Assembly (NCBI GenBank): GCA_021162935.1
Contig: JAGGXR010000165.1
Location: 1-42,402 of the forward strand
Direction of reading: 5' to 3'
Origin: Deltaproteobacteria bacterium
Lineage (GTDB): Bacteria > Myxococcota_A > Polyangia > HGW-17 > SLPX01
Length of the DNA stretch: 42,402 nucleotides
Shown: piece after piece, positions 27,921 to 36,197 of the stretch
How positions within the stretch are numbered: the first letter of the stretch is position 1
Layout: every line of letters starts with the position of its first letter
The notes under the pieces: model-generated
The model's input: only the letters and a program-made list of their open reading frames with translations
Told to the model about the DNA's origin: nothing
The model's database searches: none
Program-made: the position numbers and the translations under genes

Positions 27921-28367
27921 GCGGAAATACGTTCCAGGTCGTTCCCTCCAATTGACGCTTCGCCCAGTGCCGATTTACAGTCTACCCAGTGCCGCCGAGG
28001 CCTTTTCAGTGGGCCGATCTTCGTGTTGTCGTCCGACCTTTGTCCGGTCTTGAGACATTGTGGAATATGACGTGACATGTCGCATAGGTGGAGCATTGTG
28101 TGCCAACTTTTCGTCTCACCACGACCCTCCTGGGGCCTGTCTTGGGCGCTGTGCTGAACGGGGAGGAGGGGAGGATTTTTAGTCAATCCTGGCCAATTGC
28201 CGAAGATTGATGTGTTTTTCTGGAATAGGTGATCTGCGGTGCGTCGGGTCGAGTGAGCCGTCTCGCTGTGTGGCACGAGCCTTGCTCATGCAAAGAGGCG
28301 ACAGAAAGTAAAGGCGTCCTTCGAGACAAGGAGGATGCGAGGTTTGCTGAGCAGAAGGAGGTTCGTC
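27921..28367. other. Intergenic region, nothing recognised
   Basis: A 447-base gap between bamA and the DUF5320 gene. Near 28068 there is an imperfect palindrome around gacatgtc, which could be a protein-binding site, but nothing firm. No RNA gene or terminator with a T-run is visible. Confidence 0.4.
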
Positions 28368-28754
28368 ATGCCGGCATTCGATGGAACGGGACCGAGAGGA
28401 ATTGGAGCAGGTTCTGGATGGGGCATGGGACCCTGTCGTGGAACAGGCCGAGTTGGTCGCGGATACGGTGGCGGGGGTTATGGTCGCGGATACGGTGGCG
28501 GCGGCTATGGTCGCGGATACGGTGGCGGCGGCTATGGTCGCGGATACGGTGGCGGGGGTTATGGTCGCGGATACGGTGGCGGTGCTGGGTATGGCGTAGA
28601 AGCCGGAACCGTTCCTTGGGGCAATGGCTGGACCAGGGAGAATGAGTTGGAGATGCTCAGACGCGAGGTGGCCGATGCGGACCGGTTCCGCAAGGACCTG
28701 GAACGGCGCATCGCAGACCTGGAGGCCGAGGCGACGAAGGACGAGACTGTCTAG
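28368..28754 (+). CDS. DUF5320 family protein with GYGRGYGGG repeats
   Basis: A 128-residue protein. It opens with PAFDGTGPRGIGAGSGWG, the signature start of DUF5320 proteins, which occur next to Mrp-type iron-sulfur carriers and dinitrogenase iron-molybdenum cofactor proteins in anaerobes. The middle is nearly five copies of a nine-residue Gly/Tyr/Arg repeat; the C-terminus is a predicted coiled coil (ENELEMLRREVADADRFRKD). The ATG has AAGGAGG six bases upstream. Function unknown; RNA or protein binding is possible. The usual neighbours are not found here. Confidence 0.8.
   Translation: MPAFDGTGPRGIGAGSGWGMGPCRGTGRVGRGYGGGGYGRGYGGGGYGRGYGGGGYGRGYGGGGYGRGYGGGAGYGVEAGTVPWGNGWTRENELEMLRREVADADRFRKDLERRIADLEAEATKDETV
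28456..28590 (+). repeat. Five 27-bp in-frame repeats
   Basis: Five units of 27 bases (gtcgcggatacggtggcggg...) lie in the DUF5320 gene; four are nearly identical and the last is shortened in similarity. Each encodes a Gly/Arg/Tyr-rich nine-residue unit. Confidence 0.95.
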
Positions 28755-28857
28755 CAGACCTCTTTCAAGATTGTTTTACGTGTCATGGGGAAGGATGCGC
28801 TGTCGAAGGGCGATACAGTGAGCATTGGCCCGACGGGCTCTACTCCTGGCCGATCGA

Positions 28858-29049
28858 TCAGATGGCCTTGACCACCTTGCCGGAACGCAGGCAGCGTGTG
28901 CAGACCATGATGTGCTTGGTGTGGCCGTCGACCACGGCCTTGACGCGCTGGAGGTTCGGCTTCTGAACCCGCTTGGTCTTGATGTGCGAGTGGCTCACGT
29001 TGTTCGCGACGGATCGGTTCTTTCCGCAAATTTCACATACATACGCCAT
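28858..29049 (-). CDS. rpmB: 50S ribosomal protein L28, zinc-binding form
   Basis: A 63-residue ribosomal protein of the large subunit. It has two Cys pairs, Cys5/Cys8 (CEIC) and Cys50/Cys53 (CTRC), the zinc-binding form, and the family segments NNVSHSHIKTKR and RVKAVVDG. The start ATG at 29049 (MAYVC) has GGAGAG about seven bases upstream. No second rpmB is in the window. Confidence 0.96.
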   Translation of the reverse strand: MAYVCEICGKNRSVANNVSHSHIKTKRVQKPNLQRVKAVVDGHTKHIMVCTRCLRSGKVVKAI

Positions 29050-29213
29050 GATGTCTCTCCGATGCTTTTTCGTTGCCTTTCGTTTCGAGGCCACAAAAAA
29101 CGCCTCTTATCCAAACGAAGGCCTGAAACGTTTAGCAAAGCTTTGTGACTGAGGCAAGCAAAATCTGGAAGAAGGCGCCGTGCAACCGAATCGGCTGATC
29201 CGGGCGCCACCAA

Positions 29214-29235
29214 GCCTGCCTGTCGGCCGGCAGGC
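29214..29235 (-). terminator. GC hairpin after the aldolase gene
   Basis: GCCTGCC (29214-29220) and GGCAGGC (29229-29235) can form a seven-pair stem about 50 bases past the aldolase stop on the minus strand. It is not followed by a T-run, so its role is uncertain. Confidence 0.25.
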
Positions 29236-29281
29236 CCCGACCTGCGTTGGTTTTGCCGCTCGGATGGTTTCGGCCGGTTCG

Positions 29282-30844
29282 TCAGTTCAAATGGTCGCTC
29301 AGGGCTTCGGGCATGGGTGCATGGACAGGAACGGTCTGCACGTACTTGGCCACGATGGGAGCCGTGTTCGCCACGTTCAGCTTGGCCAAGAAGAGATCGA
29401 ATTTCTTTTCGAGTGCTTCCAAGATCGGGCCGAGCCGGTCGGCAGGCAGGGCCCAGAAACGTTCCTTGAGCCGGCTCCATCCCATCTTTCCCGTTTTGTA
29501 GAGAACATGTTCGTCGGCCTGGCTCGGTTGGCGCTCCGCGTCGTGCTGTTCCTTCAGGTAGGCATATATCTGGTTTTTGATGTCCTGTGGAAAAGCTGGA
29601 TGGTCGTAAACGATATTTTGAAATCTGGTGGCCAGGTGGAGTTCCGCCGTGCGGCACTTCGGAAAGTTGTCAAAGGTCTCGTCGGGCAGGGTCGAGGCTG
29701 CGTGCTGAACCACGCCGCAGAGGCCGTACCTGACCCGGGCCACCTGGGACAACTCCTCCAGCCTGTCGAAGTCGACCTCGACCTGAGGAGGCTGGTCAGC
29801 ATCAAACTCCCATCTGGAACGCCGATCCTTCCCGCCTGGTTTTGTCGTTCCTCGGCTGAGCACCCGGTAGGCGCCTTCGTCGCTTCGCACAAGACGGCCG
29901 TCTCGGCGCCCCAAATTGGCCACCCTATTTTGAACAGTTTCCTGAGCCACGGCCCCGTCGGGAAGGACCACGCCTCCATGGATGGTTCCAGTCTGGACCG
30001 AAATCTTGCTCACGGGCGCACGCCCCGGCTTCAGGGTGCGCAGCAGGCCGTCCATGTAGGAGACCAACTCCTCGACCGTGGAGTCCTTGTTGCCGACCTC
30101 GCCGATTTCGCCTCCCACCGACACGGTGATGTCCGTTGGTTCCACGGTGCGGATCCATTCGATCATCTTGGCGGTGACCCCATGATTGTCGGCCTGCTGC
30201 TCGTCCACCGTGTCTTTCGACAGGTCCACCAGGGTCGATGCGTCGATGTCGATGTTGTAGAATCCTGCTTCGACGGCTTCTTTGGTTATGGCTTCGAGCC
30301 TGGCGATTTCCGCGTCTCGGTCCTTGCGATAGCGTGCTGCCTTGACCTGGAAAAGGTCCCCTTGGATGAAGGCAGGTCCTTTGAATCCTTCTTTGATGAG
30401 CCCGGCCAGAACCGCAGCCGCGTATTCAGCGGGCCGATGATCGCTGTAGCAGATTTCAGACGCCGAAATTTCGAAAATGAGCGCGCCGCATCCAATCTTG
30501 ATGGCGGATTTGGCCAGGGTCCGGGCGATGCCGTACGTGATGCCATGAAGGTTCACCGCCGGAACGGTGAACCCCTCCACCTCGCCACGGCCCATGGCCT
30601 CATACAGTCCGTGGATGGAAGCGGGGACGATTCCGACGGCCTGAGCCGCCTCGCGGATGATCCATCGAGCAGCTTCTTTCGTCGCCTCATCTTGCGCAAG
30701 GGCGGCGCTGTGGGCGAGAAGATCGATGGCCTTGCCTCGCAGCGCTGTTTCGTTTCGGACCTGGATCCCCTGGCTGGTCACGGAAAGGGCGGGTTCGACG
30801 CTGGCGATCAGGTTCCCTAGGTTCGTTGCTGTCCGATTCGTCAT
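29282..30844 (-). CDS. Class II fructose-bisphosphate aldolase-like, with insertion
   Basis: A 520-residue cytoplasmic enzyme of the class II aldolase superfamily, longer than usual. The barrel motifs are FTVPAVNLHG (92-101), IQGDLFQV (160-167), FYNIDIDAST (195-204), SVGGEIGEVGN (242-252) and VQTGTIHGG (283-291). It probably splits or forms fructose 1,6-bisphosphate or a related sugar phosphate. In class II aldolases a Zn-ligand His normally follows the catalytic Asp; here that position is Leu (GDLFQ). About 55 residues (300-355) between LPDG and VEVDFDRLEE look inserted, and residues 332-353 are encoded by a copy of a dispersed repeat. The start ATG at 30844 has AAGGA upstream; a longer frame to 30916 is not needed. 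Confidence 0.82.
   Translation of the reverse strand: MTNRTATNLGNLIASVEPALSVTSQGIQVRNETALRGKAIDLLAHSAALAQDEATKEAARWIIREAAQAVGIVPASIHGLYEAMGRGEVEGFTVPAVNLHGITYGIARTLAKSAIKIGCGALIFEISASEICYSDHRPAEYAAAVLAGLIKEGFKGPAFIQGDLFQVKAARYRKDRDAEIARLEAITKEAVEAGFYNIDIDASTLVDLSKDTVDEQQADNHGVTAKMIEWIRTVEPTDITVSVGGEIGEVGNKDSTVEELVSYMDGLLRTLKPGRAPVSKISVQTGTIHGGVVLPDGAVAQETVQNRVANLGRRDGRLVRSDEGAYRVLSRGTTKPGGKDRRSRWEFDADQPPQVEVDFDRLEELSQVARVRYGLCGVVQHAASTLPDETFDNFPKCRTAELHLATRFQNIVYDHPAFPQDIKNQIYAYLKEQHDAERQPSQADEHVLYKTGKMGWSRLKERFWALPADRLGPILEALEKKFDLFLAKLNVANTAPIVAKYVQTVPVHAPMPEALSDHLN
29785..29855 (+). repeat. Dispersed ~70-bp repeat, copy 2, inside the aldolase gene
   Basis: Same element as at 12478 and 36737 (gaggaggctggtcag, catctggaacgccgatcc, ttttgtcgttcc). 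It lies in the aldolase coding sequence with no stop, encoding GTTKPGGKDRRSRWEFDAD on the minus strand (residues about 332-350). Confidence 0.8.
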
Positions 30845-30974
30845 GATGTTCCTTCGGCATTCTCCAGGGTTTGCCTTGGCAGAAGACGTTTTCCACGTCG
30901 TACGGGCCGATTCCATAACACGTGGGGGGCCTTTGTCCAGACGCCAGGCTCGTGGATGGGAGTCAGGGAAATGC

Positions 30975-31002
30975 TTGTCATCGGCACAGGAGCGACTATG
31001 CT
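30975..31002 (+). promoter_or_regulatory. Candidate promoter for the kinase-UbiD-AcnX-MntP unit
   Basis: TTGTCA (30975-30980), 16 bases, TATGCT (30997-31002), followed by the kinase ATG at 31056. A good sigma-70-like match placed just before the first gene of the cluster. Confidence 0.5.
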
Positions 31003-31055
31003 GTTATTGCTTTTTTCTTGTGAACTGGTGTTTCGGTTTTTCGCCAGCGAGGTCT

Positions 31056-32585
31056 ATGGTGGCACGAGACGTGCGGAACAGCCTATTCGACGCATTGCCA
31101 TTCGGGGTGTGCCTCGTGGACGCGGACTTCCGGGTCCTGGATTGCAACGTTCGTTTTGGCGAGTTGGCAGGGATCGGGGGGGCGCCCGAGTCCCTGCTGG
31201 GGATCGACCTGGCCAAGGATCGGGATGCCTTGCGCTATGGCTTCCTGGTTCGGGCCAGGAGAGGGGAACACGTCCATCAGGTGGCCCGTCTTGCCCTTGT
31301 TCCCGGGGCCAATCCGGTGGACGCGGAATTGGACGTCCAGCCCTTTTCCATGGAAGGCAAGCTCCCGCCCATCAAGGGTGATGCCGGTGATTTCCGTGCC
31401 TCGGCCGTGATCGTTTCAGTCTGTCGTGCGAAGACGCTTGGTTCCTCGGTGGAGTCTGGCTCCCAGAGGATCGGCCTGGGGATGCTCGCTGCCGGAATCT
31501 CCCACGAGTTCAATAATTTGCATGCCGGCATCATGGGGTTTCTCCAGCTCGATTTGCGCCGTTCAGACCTGGACCCATTGTTGCGACAGGACCTGGAGAA
31601 GATGTTTGCGCTCGTCAAGCGGGCATCGGCGATCAGCAAGAATCTGATGGCCTTTGCCAGGCGGCGTCATACGATCATGGGGGCCACGGACCTCAAGGCT
31701 TTGATCAGCGAGGCCTTGGACTCGGTGGCCGGAGAACTGGCGCAGGCTGGGGTCTCGGTGGACGTGCATTTCGTCGGTAAGGTTTTGGATGTGTACGTCG
31801 ACCGGAATCAGATTTCCCAGGTCCTGACCAATCTGGTTCGTAACGCGAAGGACGCGATGCTGTTCTCGACCAGCCGTACCCTGGCACTGAACGTCAGCCG
31901 GGAAGGGTCCATGGCCTGCGTGGAGGTCCAGGATTCGGGCAGGGGGATTCCTTCCGATGATTTAGGGCGGGTGTTCGATCCGTTCTTCACCACCAAGGGC
32001 AGTGCCGCCCGGGGACAAAGCCCCGAGAGGCATCTCAACGGGGTGGGGCTCGGCCTGAGTGTCTGTCGGAGTATCACGGAACAGCACGGTGGCTGGATGG
32101 ATGTGGCGAGCCAGGTGGGCCGAGGCAGTTCGTTTCGGGTGTACCTGCCGTTGTTGGAGGCTTTGGGCGATATTGCCGAAAGGACGCCCGTCGATCAGGA
32201 CAAAGTAGGTGGCGACCGACCGTCCGTGCTCGTGGTGGACGACGAGGTCTCCTTGCGGGAGTTGTTGGTCCGGGTCGCCGAACTCGAGGGTGCTGCCTGC
32301 GATCAGGCGGCCGACGGCGCCGATGCCATCGCGATTCTGGAAAAGCGAACCTACGACGTGTTGGTGATGGACATGCAGATGCCGGGCGTTTCCGGTATGG
32401 ACATCCTCGACCACGTCTCAGAGATGCCCGTCGATTCCAGGCCTACCGTCATCGTGGCGACCGGCCGCGTGTCCGACATGGAAGAGGTGGCATCGAAGGT
32501 CCATCACGTCCTGCGAAAGCCATTCGGCATCGAGGAATTCCAGGAAGCGTTCCGGAGCGCCCTGTCGTCCCATCCCGACGGATGA
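31056..32585 (+). CDS. Hybrid histidine kinase, PAS-HisKA-HATPase-REC
   Basis: A 509-residue cytoplasmic signalling protein. A PAS-like domain is at about 1-125 (LFDALPFGVCLVDADFRVLDC). HisKA follows with phosphoacceptor His150 (AAGISHEFNN), HATPase with N-box NLVRNAKDA (Asn263), G1 DSGRGIP, F-box VFDPFFTTK and G2 GVGLGLSV. A C-terminal receiver has VLVVDDE (391-397), phosphoacceptor Asp439 (LVMDMQMPG) and Lys488. No membrane segment is visible, so it senses a cytoplasmic signal. The ATG at 31056 has GCGAGG upstream; the longer frame from 30657 is antisense to the aldolase start. It is followed after 99 bases by the UbiD gene in the same direction, so it may regulate those enzymes. Confidence 0.9.
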   Translation: MVARDVRNSLFDALPFGVCLVDADFRVLDCNVRFGELAGIGGAPESLLGIDLAKDRDALRYGFLVRARRGEHVHQVARLALVPGANPVDAELDVQPFSMEGKLPPIKGDAGDFRASAVIVSVCRAKTLGSSVESGSQRIGLGMLAAGISHEFNNLHAGIMGFLQLDLRRSDLDPLLRQDLEKMFALVKRASAISKNLMAFARRRHTIMGATDLKALISEALDSVAGELAQAGVSVDVHFVGKVLDVYVDRNQISQVLTNLVRNAKDAMLFSTSRTLALNVSREGSMACVEVQDSGRGIPSDDLGRVFDPFFTTKGSAARGQSPERHLNGVGLGLSVCRSITEQHGGWMDVASQVGRGSSFRVYLPLLEALGDIAERTPVDQDKVGGDRPSVLVVDDEVSLRELLVRVAELEGAACDQAADGADAIAILEKRTYDVLVMDMQMPGVSGMDILDHVSEMPVDSRPTVIVATGRVSDMEEVASKVHHVLRKPFGIEEFQEAFRSALSSHPDG

Positions 32586-32684
32586 CGCCGGCTGGTGCGA
32601 TGGAGGACAGGCCGGTCCTTTGATCACGACGGGCGGCAACGGATCGACCCGGCAGGGCATGCCGGGCCCTTTTCGGAGAAGGTC

Positions 32685-34049
32685 ATGAGTACATTGAGAC
32701 AGTTTTTGGACCAGGCGTCAGCCGACGGCTTGGTCGTGGATTCGAACGAACCCATCGGCCGCACCAAGCCACTGGCCTCGGTCCTTTCGCGAGAGAGCGA
32801 TCAGGTCCACCTCCATCGCGTGGAGGGATACGATGGTCGTCTCGTCTCGGGCCTGGTATCCAGTCGGCGGCTCGCAGCCAGAGCGCTCGGCGTGGAGCCG
32901 GCTGCGTTGCTCGACTCCCTGTCGCGACTCCTCGCGGGAAGCGGCAGCGTTCGGGTCGTGGACCGGGCGCCGTTCGAAGAACATGTGGTGGAACGGCCCG
33001 ACCTGGGGACGTCGTTGCCCTTGCAGCCCTTCTATCCAGGCGACGGCGGCCCCTATGCCACGGCCTTCGTGGTGGCCGCTCGGTCATCGGTGACCGGGCA
33101 GAACCTGTCGTTTCACCGGATGATGTATCTGGGGAAGAACCGATTCGCCGTTCGGGTGGTGCGGCGGCATCTCCACGCCATTCTAGCAGAAGGGCAGGGC
33201 AAGGCGCAGGTGGCTGTGTTTTGTGGGGTGCACCCGGCAGTGCTCCTTGCCGCTGCCGTGTCCGCGGCGCCGGATATGGACGAGCTGCGTCTGGCCGCCA
33301 ATATGCTGGGCGGCCTGGATGTGTTCGAGGTCCTTCCGGAGCTTTTCGTTCCGGCTCACGCGGAGATCGTGCTGACCGGATCCTTCACGGGCGAATTGGT
33401 GGATGAAGGACCGTTCGTGGACCTGACGGGCACCTACGACGGGGTCCGGCGCCAGCCCGTATTCGAAGTGGATCGGCTTTGGATGCGTTCGGATCCCATC
33501 TATCATGCCATCGTGCCGGCAGGTCCCGAACACAAGGTTCTGATGGGCCTGCCCAGGGAAGCTGCTTTGCTGCGGGCGGCGCGTTCCGCCTGCCCGACGG
33601 TCGAAGATGCGGTTCTGACCGCGGGAGGGTCGGGGTGGCTCCACGCCGTGGTTTCGGTTCGAGATTCCGGCCCGGGACAGGCCGTCAACATTGGGACCGC
33701 AGTGCTTGCGGCTCATCAGTCGCTCAAGCGGGTCGTGGTGGTGGACCACGATATCGACATCTTGGCCCAGCAGGACGTCGAATGGGCCCTGGCCACCAGG
33801 GTCCAACCCGACCGGGACATCGTGATTTTGGATCCGGCCCGCGGGTCGAGCCTCGACCCGAGCCGTAGAAAAGACGGCACCACGTCCAAATGGATCGTGG
33901 ACGCGACCATTCCTGCTGGCGCCGATCGGAGCGAATTCCTTCGGGCCGACGCCCAAGGAGACGCCCAAGGAGAGGCCCAAGGAGACGTTCGGGACAACGC
34001 TCGGGGTGACGTGTCCGGCGGCCTCGACCAGACGCAGCGGGGGCGGTGA
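32685..34049 (+). CDS. UbiD-family decarboxylase, archaeal mevalonate-type
   Basis: A 454-residue enzyme of the UbiD prenylated-FMN decarboxylase family. Active-site elements: Arg145 (SFHRMMYLG), Glu237 and Glu241 in TGELVDEGPFVDLTGTYD (235-252), and a C-terminal GTTSKWIVDAT segment. The EGPFVDLTGTYD and MGLPREAALLRAA motifs are the form I associate with archaeal UbiD homologs, among which is anhydromevalonate phosphate decarboxylase, rather than E. coli UbiD. The ATG has GGAGAAGG upstream. Its stop overlaps the next gene, aconitase X. Together they fit the archaeal modified mevalonate pathway. prFMN synthase UbiX is not in the window. The C-terminal 30 residues are a repeat-rich tail (33948-34019). 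Confidence 0.85.
   Translation: MSTLRQFLDQASADGLVVDSNEPIGRTKPLASVLSRESDQVHLHRVEGYDGRLVSGLVSSRRLAARALGVEPAALLDSLSRLLAGSGSVRVVDRAPFEEHVVERPDLGTSLPLQPFYPGDGGPYATAFVVAARSSVTGQNLSFHRMMYLGKNRFAVRVVRRHLHAILAEGQGKAQVAVFCGVHPAVLLAAAVSAAPDMDELRLAANMLGGLDVFEVLPELFVPAHAEIVLTGSFTGELVDEGPFVDLTGTYDGVRRQPVFEVDRLWMRSDPIYHAIVPAGPEHKVLMGLPREAALLRAARSACPTVEDAVLTAGGSGWLHAVVSVRDSGPGQAVNIGTAVLAAHQSLKRVVVVDHDIDILAQQDVEWALATRVQPDRDIVILDPARGSSLDPSRRKDGTTSKWIVDATIPAGADRSEFLRADAQGDAQGEAQGDVRDNARGDVSGGLDQTQRGR
33948..34019 (+). repeat. 12-bp repeat coding an Asp/Gln/Gly tail of the UbiD protein
   Basis: Three clear units of gacgcccaagga followed by three degenerate ones encode DAQGDAQGEAQGDVRD-type sequence at the C-terminus. 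It is in frame and beyond the catalytic fold. Confidence 0.8.
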
Positions 34050-35362
34050 TGGGAGACGGCAGGCAGGACGAGACGAAGCGGCCTGGTCCAACCGATGAAC
34101 AGGCCGAACAGACCGACCTCGAACTGAGCGTCGAGGAGACCTCGATTTTGGAGGGATCCCAGGGGCCGGCGGCTGCCAAGGCCATGGAGATGATCGTGGC
34201 GCTCGGTCGCCTGTACGGGGCCGACCGTCTCGTGCGCGTGCGTTCGGTCCAGGTTGCAGGAGTGTCCTATCATAATCTAGGAGAGGCCGGGCTCGAGTAC
34301 CTCGAAGAGGTGGCTGCCACCGGTCGGGTGTCGGTTCCCATTGCGACGCTGAATCCTGCGGGGATGGATCTGGACGCCTGGGATCGGATGGGCATCGACC
34401 CGAAATTTGCCGAGCAGCAACTTGCCGTGGTCGAGGCCTATCGCCGCGTGGGCGTGATTGTCAACTGCACCTGTACGCCGTATCTGGCCGGGAACCTGCC
34501 GCTTTTTGGCGAGTCGGTGGCCTGGGCGGAGTCGTCGGCCGTGACCTTTGCAAACTCGGTAATTGGCGCGAGAACGAACCGCGAGGGCGGCCCTGCCGCC
34601 CTGGCTGCGGCCCTGGTTGGGCGCACCGCGCGATGGGGCCTGCATCTCGACGAAAATCGGGTCGGTACCCTGCGGGTCGAGGTTCGTGTCCGGCTGACGA
34701 GTTCCTTCGAGTGGGGCCTGCTCGGTGCGTTGATCGGCTGGCGTGCCCCGGGCGCCCTTCCCTGGATCCATCTGGTCCCTTCGCTTGGATCCGCTGGATT
34801 GGACCAGGACGATCGGCCCGACCTGGATGCTCTCAAGGCGCTCAGCGCCGCCCTGCCCACGTACGGCGCGCAGCCCATGTTCCACATCGATCAGGTGACT
34901 CCCGAGGCAAATCGGTACCCCCTGCCCGACGAGGTCCTGGTCCTGACCGAGGCGGATTTTGTCGAAGGGGTGCGTCGGCTCAACGACCCGGTGGACGAGG
35001 TGGACCTCGTGTGTCTGGGGTGCCCCCATGCTTCGCTGGACGAAATCCGTGCGGCTGCCGATGCCCTGGCTGGGCGCACGGTGACCAAACCTGTGTGGCT
35101 GAGCACGTCGAGAACGGTCTACGAAATGGCCCGAGGGCTCGGTCTCGTGGAACGACTCGAACGAACCGGCGCCCTGGTTTTGCGGGACACCTGCTTCGTG
35201 GTGGCGCCGCTGCGAGGCCGGTTCCATCGTTTGGCTACCACGTCCGCGAAGGGCTGTTACTATTCGCGTGGCCACAACGACATGGCGGTTCGCACGGGAA
35301 CCCTGCAGCAGTGCGTGGAGGCCGCGGTTACGGGGAGGTTCCCCACGGGGGCCGGCAGGTGA
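34049..35362 (+). CDS. Aconitase X catalytic (large) subunit
   Basis: A 437-residue iron-sulfur enzyme of the AcnX (former DUF521) family. Key segments: NCTCTPYLAGN at 139-149, ESSAVTFANSVIGARTNREG at 161-180, HLDENR at 199-204, and near the C-terminus CLGCPHAS and LRDTCFV. These Cys residues are the [4Fe-4S] ligand candidates. AcnX family members include mevalonate 5-phosphate dehydratase of archaea and cis-3-hydroxyproline dehydratase. The partner decarboxylase of the archaeal pathway is exactly the gene upstream, which favours the first. Many AcnX enzymes need a separate small subunit (DUF126); none is seen in the window and the domain is not fused. ATG 34049 overlaps the UbiD stop (a GTG at 34046 is an alternative). 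Confidence 0.88.
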   Translation: MGDGRQDETKRPGPTDEQAEQTDLELSVEETSILEGSQGPAAAKAMEMIVALGRLYGADRLVRVRSVQVAGVSYHNLGEAGLEYLEEVAATGRVSVPIATLNPAGMDLDAWDRMGIDPKFAEQQLAVVEAYRRVGVIVNCTCTPYLAGNLPLFGESVAWAESSAVTFANSVIGARTNREGGPAALAAALVGRTARWGLHLDENRVGTLRVEVRVRLTSSFEWGLLGALIGWRAPGALPWIHLVPSLGSAGLDQDDRPDLDALKALSAALPTYGAQPMFHIDQVTPEANRYPLPDEVLVLTEADFVEGVRRLNDPVDEVDLVCLGCPHASLDEIRAAADALAGRTVTKPVWLSTSRTVYEMARGLGLVERLERTGALVLRDTCFVVAPLRGRFHRLATTSAKGCYYSRGHNDMAVRTGTLQQCVEAAVTGRFPTGAGR

Positions 35363-35916
35363 CCTGGTCCGCGATTTTCCTACTCGCCATCGCCCTTGCG
35401 GCGGATGCGTTCAGCATCGGAGCCACCATTGGGCTCACCCACCGGACCGCCCGCCAGGTGTTTCGCGTCTCGTTCCACTTCGGTTTGTTTCAGGCACTCA
35501 TGCCCCTTGCCAGCGCCACGATCGGGACCAGGATCCGTCCCTGGGTCGACCCCTGGGGTCGCTACCTCGCCTTTGCCTTGTTGCTCTTTGTCGGTGTCAG
35601 GATGGCTGTCTCGTCCTTTGATGTCAAACATCGGGAAGATGCGGCCCAGACCGTCGATTTGACGAAGGGATGGAATCTGATCGGCCTGTCCGTGTCCGTG
35701 AGCATAGACGCGCTTCTGGCTGGGTTTGTGCTTGGACTGCACGGTAGCCTCATTCTGTCCGCCGTGTCCATCATTGGGGCGGTGACCTTCGTTCTGACGA
35801 TGGTGGGCATGCTGCTCGCCCGGTCCGTGGGTTCCAGGATCGGAACGAGATCCGAGTTGATCGCCGGATTCGTGCTCGTAGCCCTCGGGGTGGACGCCCT
35901 GCTCGGCGGGTTTTGA
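35359..35916 (+). CDS. mntP: MntP-type manganese efflux pump
   Basis: A 185-residue inner membrane protein with about six hydrophobic segments. The two-fold repeat motif of MntP is seen as AADAFSIG (14-21) and SIDALLAG (about 113-120). It probably exports Mn(II). The start is GTG at 35359, overlapping the AcnX stop by four bases; a conventional ATG further upstream would lie within AcnX. Co-translation with UbiD and AcnX is unexplained: it may be incidental, or relate to metal supply. No mntP riboswitch is expected inside an operon and none is visible. Confidence 0.85.
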   Translation: MTWSAIFLLAIALAADAFSIGATIGLTHRTARQVFRVSFHFGLFQALMPLASATIGTRIRPWVDPWGRYLAFALLLFVGVRMAVSSFDVKHREDAAQTVDLTKGWNLIGLSVSVSIDALLAGFVLGLHGSLILSAVSIIGAVTFVLTMVGMLLARSVGSRIGTRSELIAGFVLVALGVDALLGGF

Positions 35917-36197
35917 AGTTCGACTGTTTCGGCCATCTGCCATCGTATTGCGAATGCAGTGGTTTCGGGCTGTCGGGGCGCCTCGGATTGATGTTTCGAA
36001 GGTTTGATGTCGCTTGTCAAGCGGGCCCATGCATTGTACCATCCTTCCATTCGTTCAGGTTGGTTTCAGGTTGTTTCCGAAGGAGCAGGGGTGAGCCGAG
36101 GGGACCGAGTTAGGCGTCTGGTGTCCGTTTTGGGGCGGGCGCGGGTTTCGGACGGCGCTTCGGATTGGGTGTCACGAATCAGACAAGGAGGAGTCGC

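Noticed and set aside
29180-30820. Plus-strand frame of 546 codons opposite the aldolase
   Set aside because: No domain or signal recognised, and the minus strand has the conserved aldolase motifs.
29282-30844. A separate gene lying in the aldolase insertion
   Set aside because: The frame is continuous through the insert, with no start and ribosome site within it.
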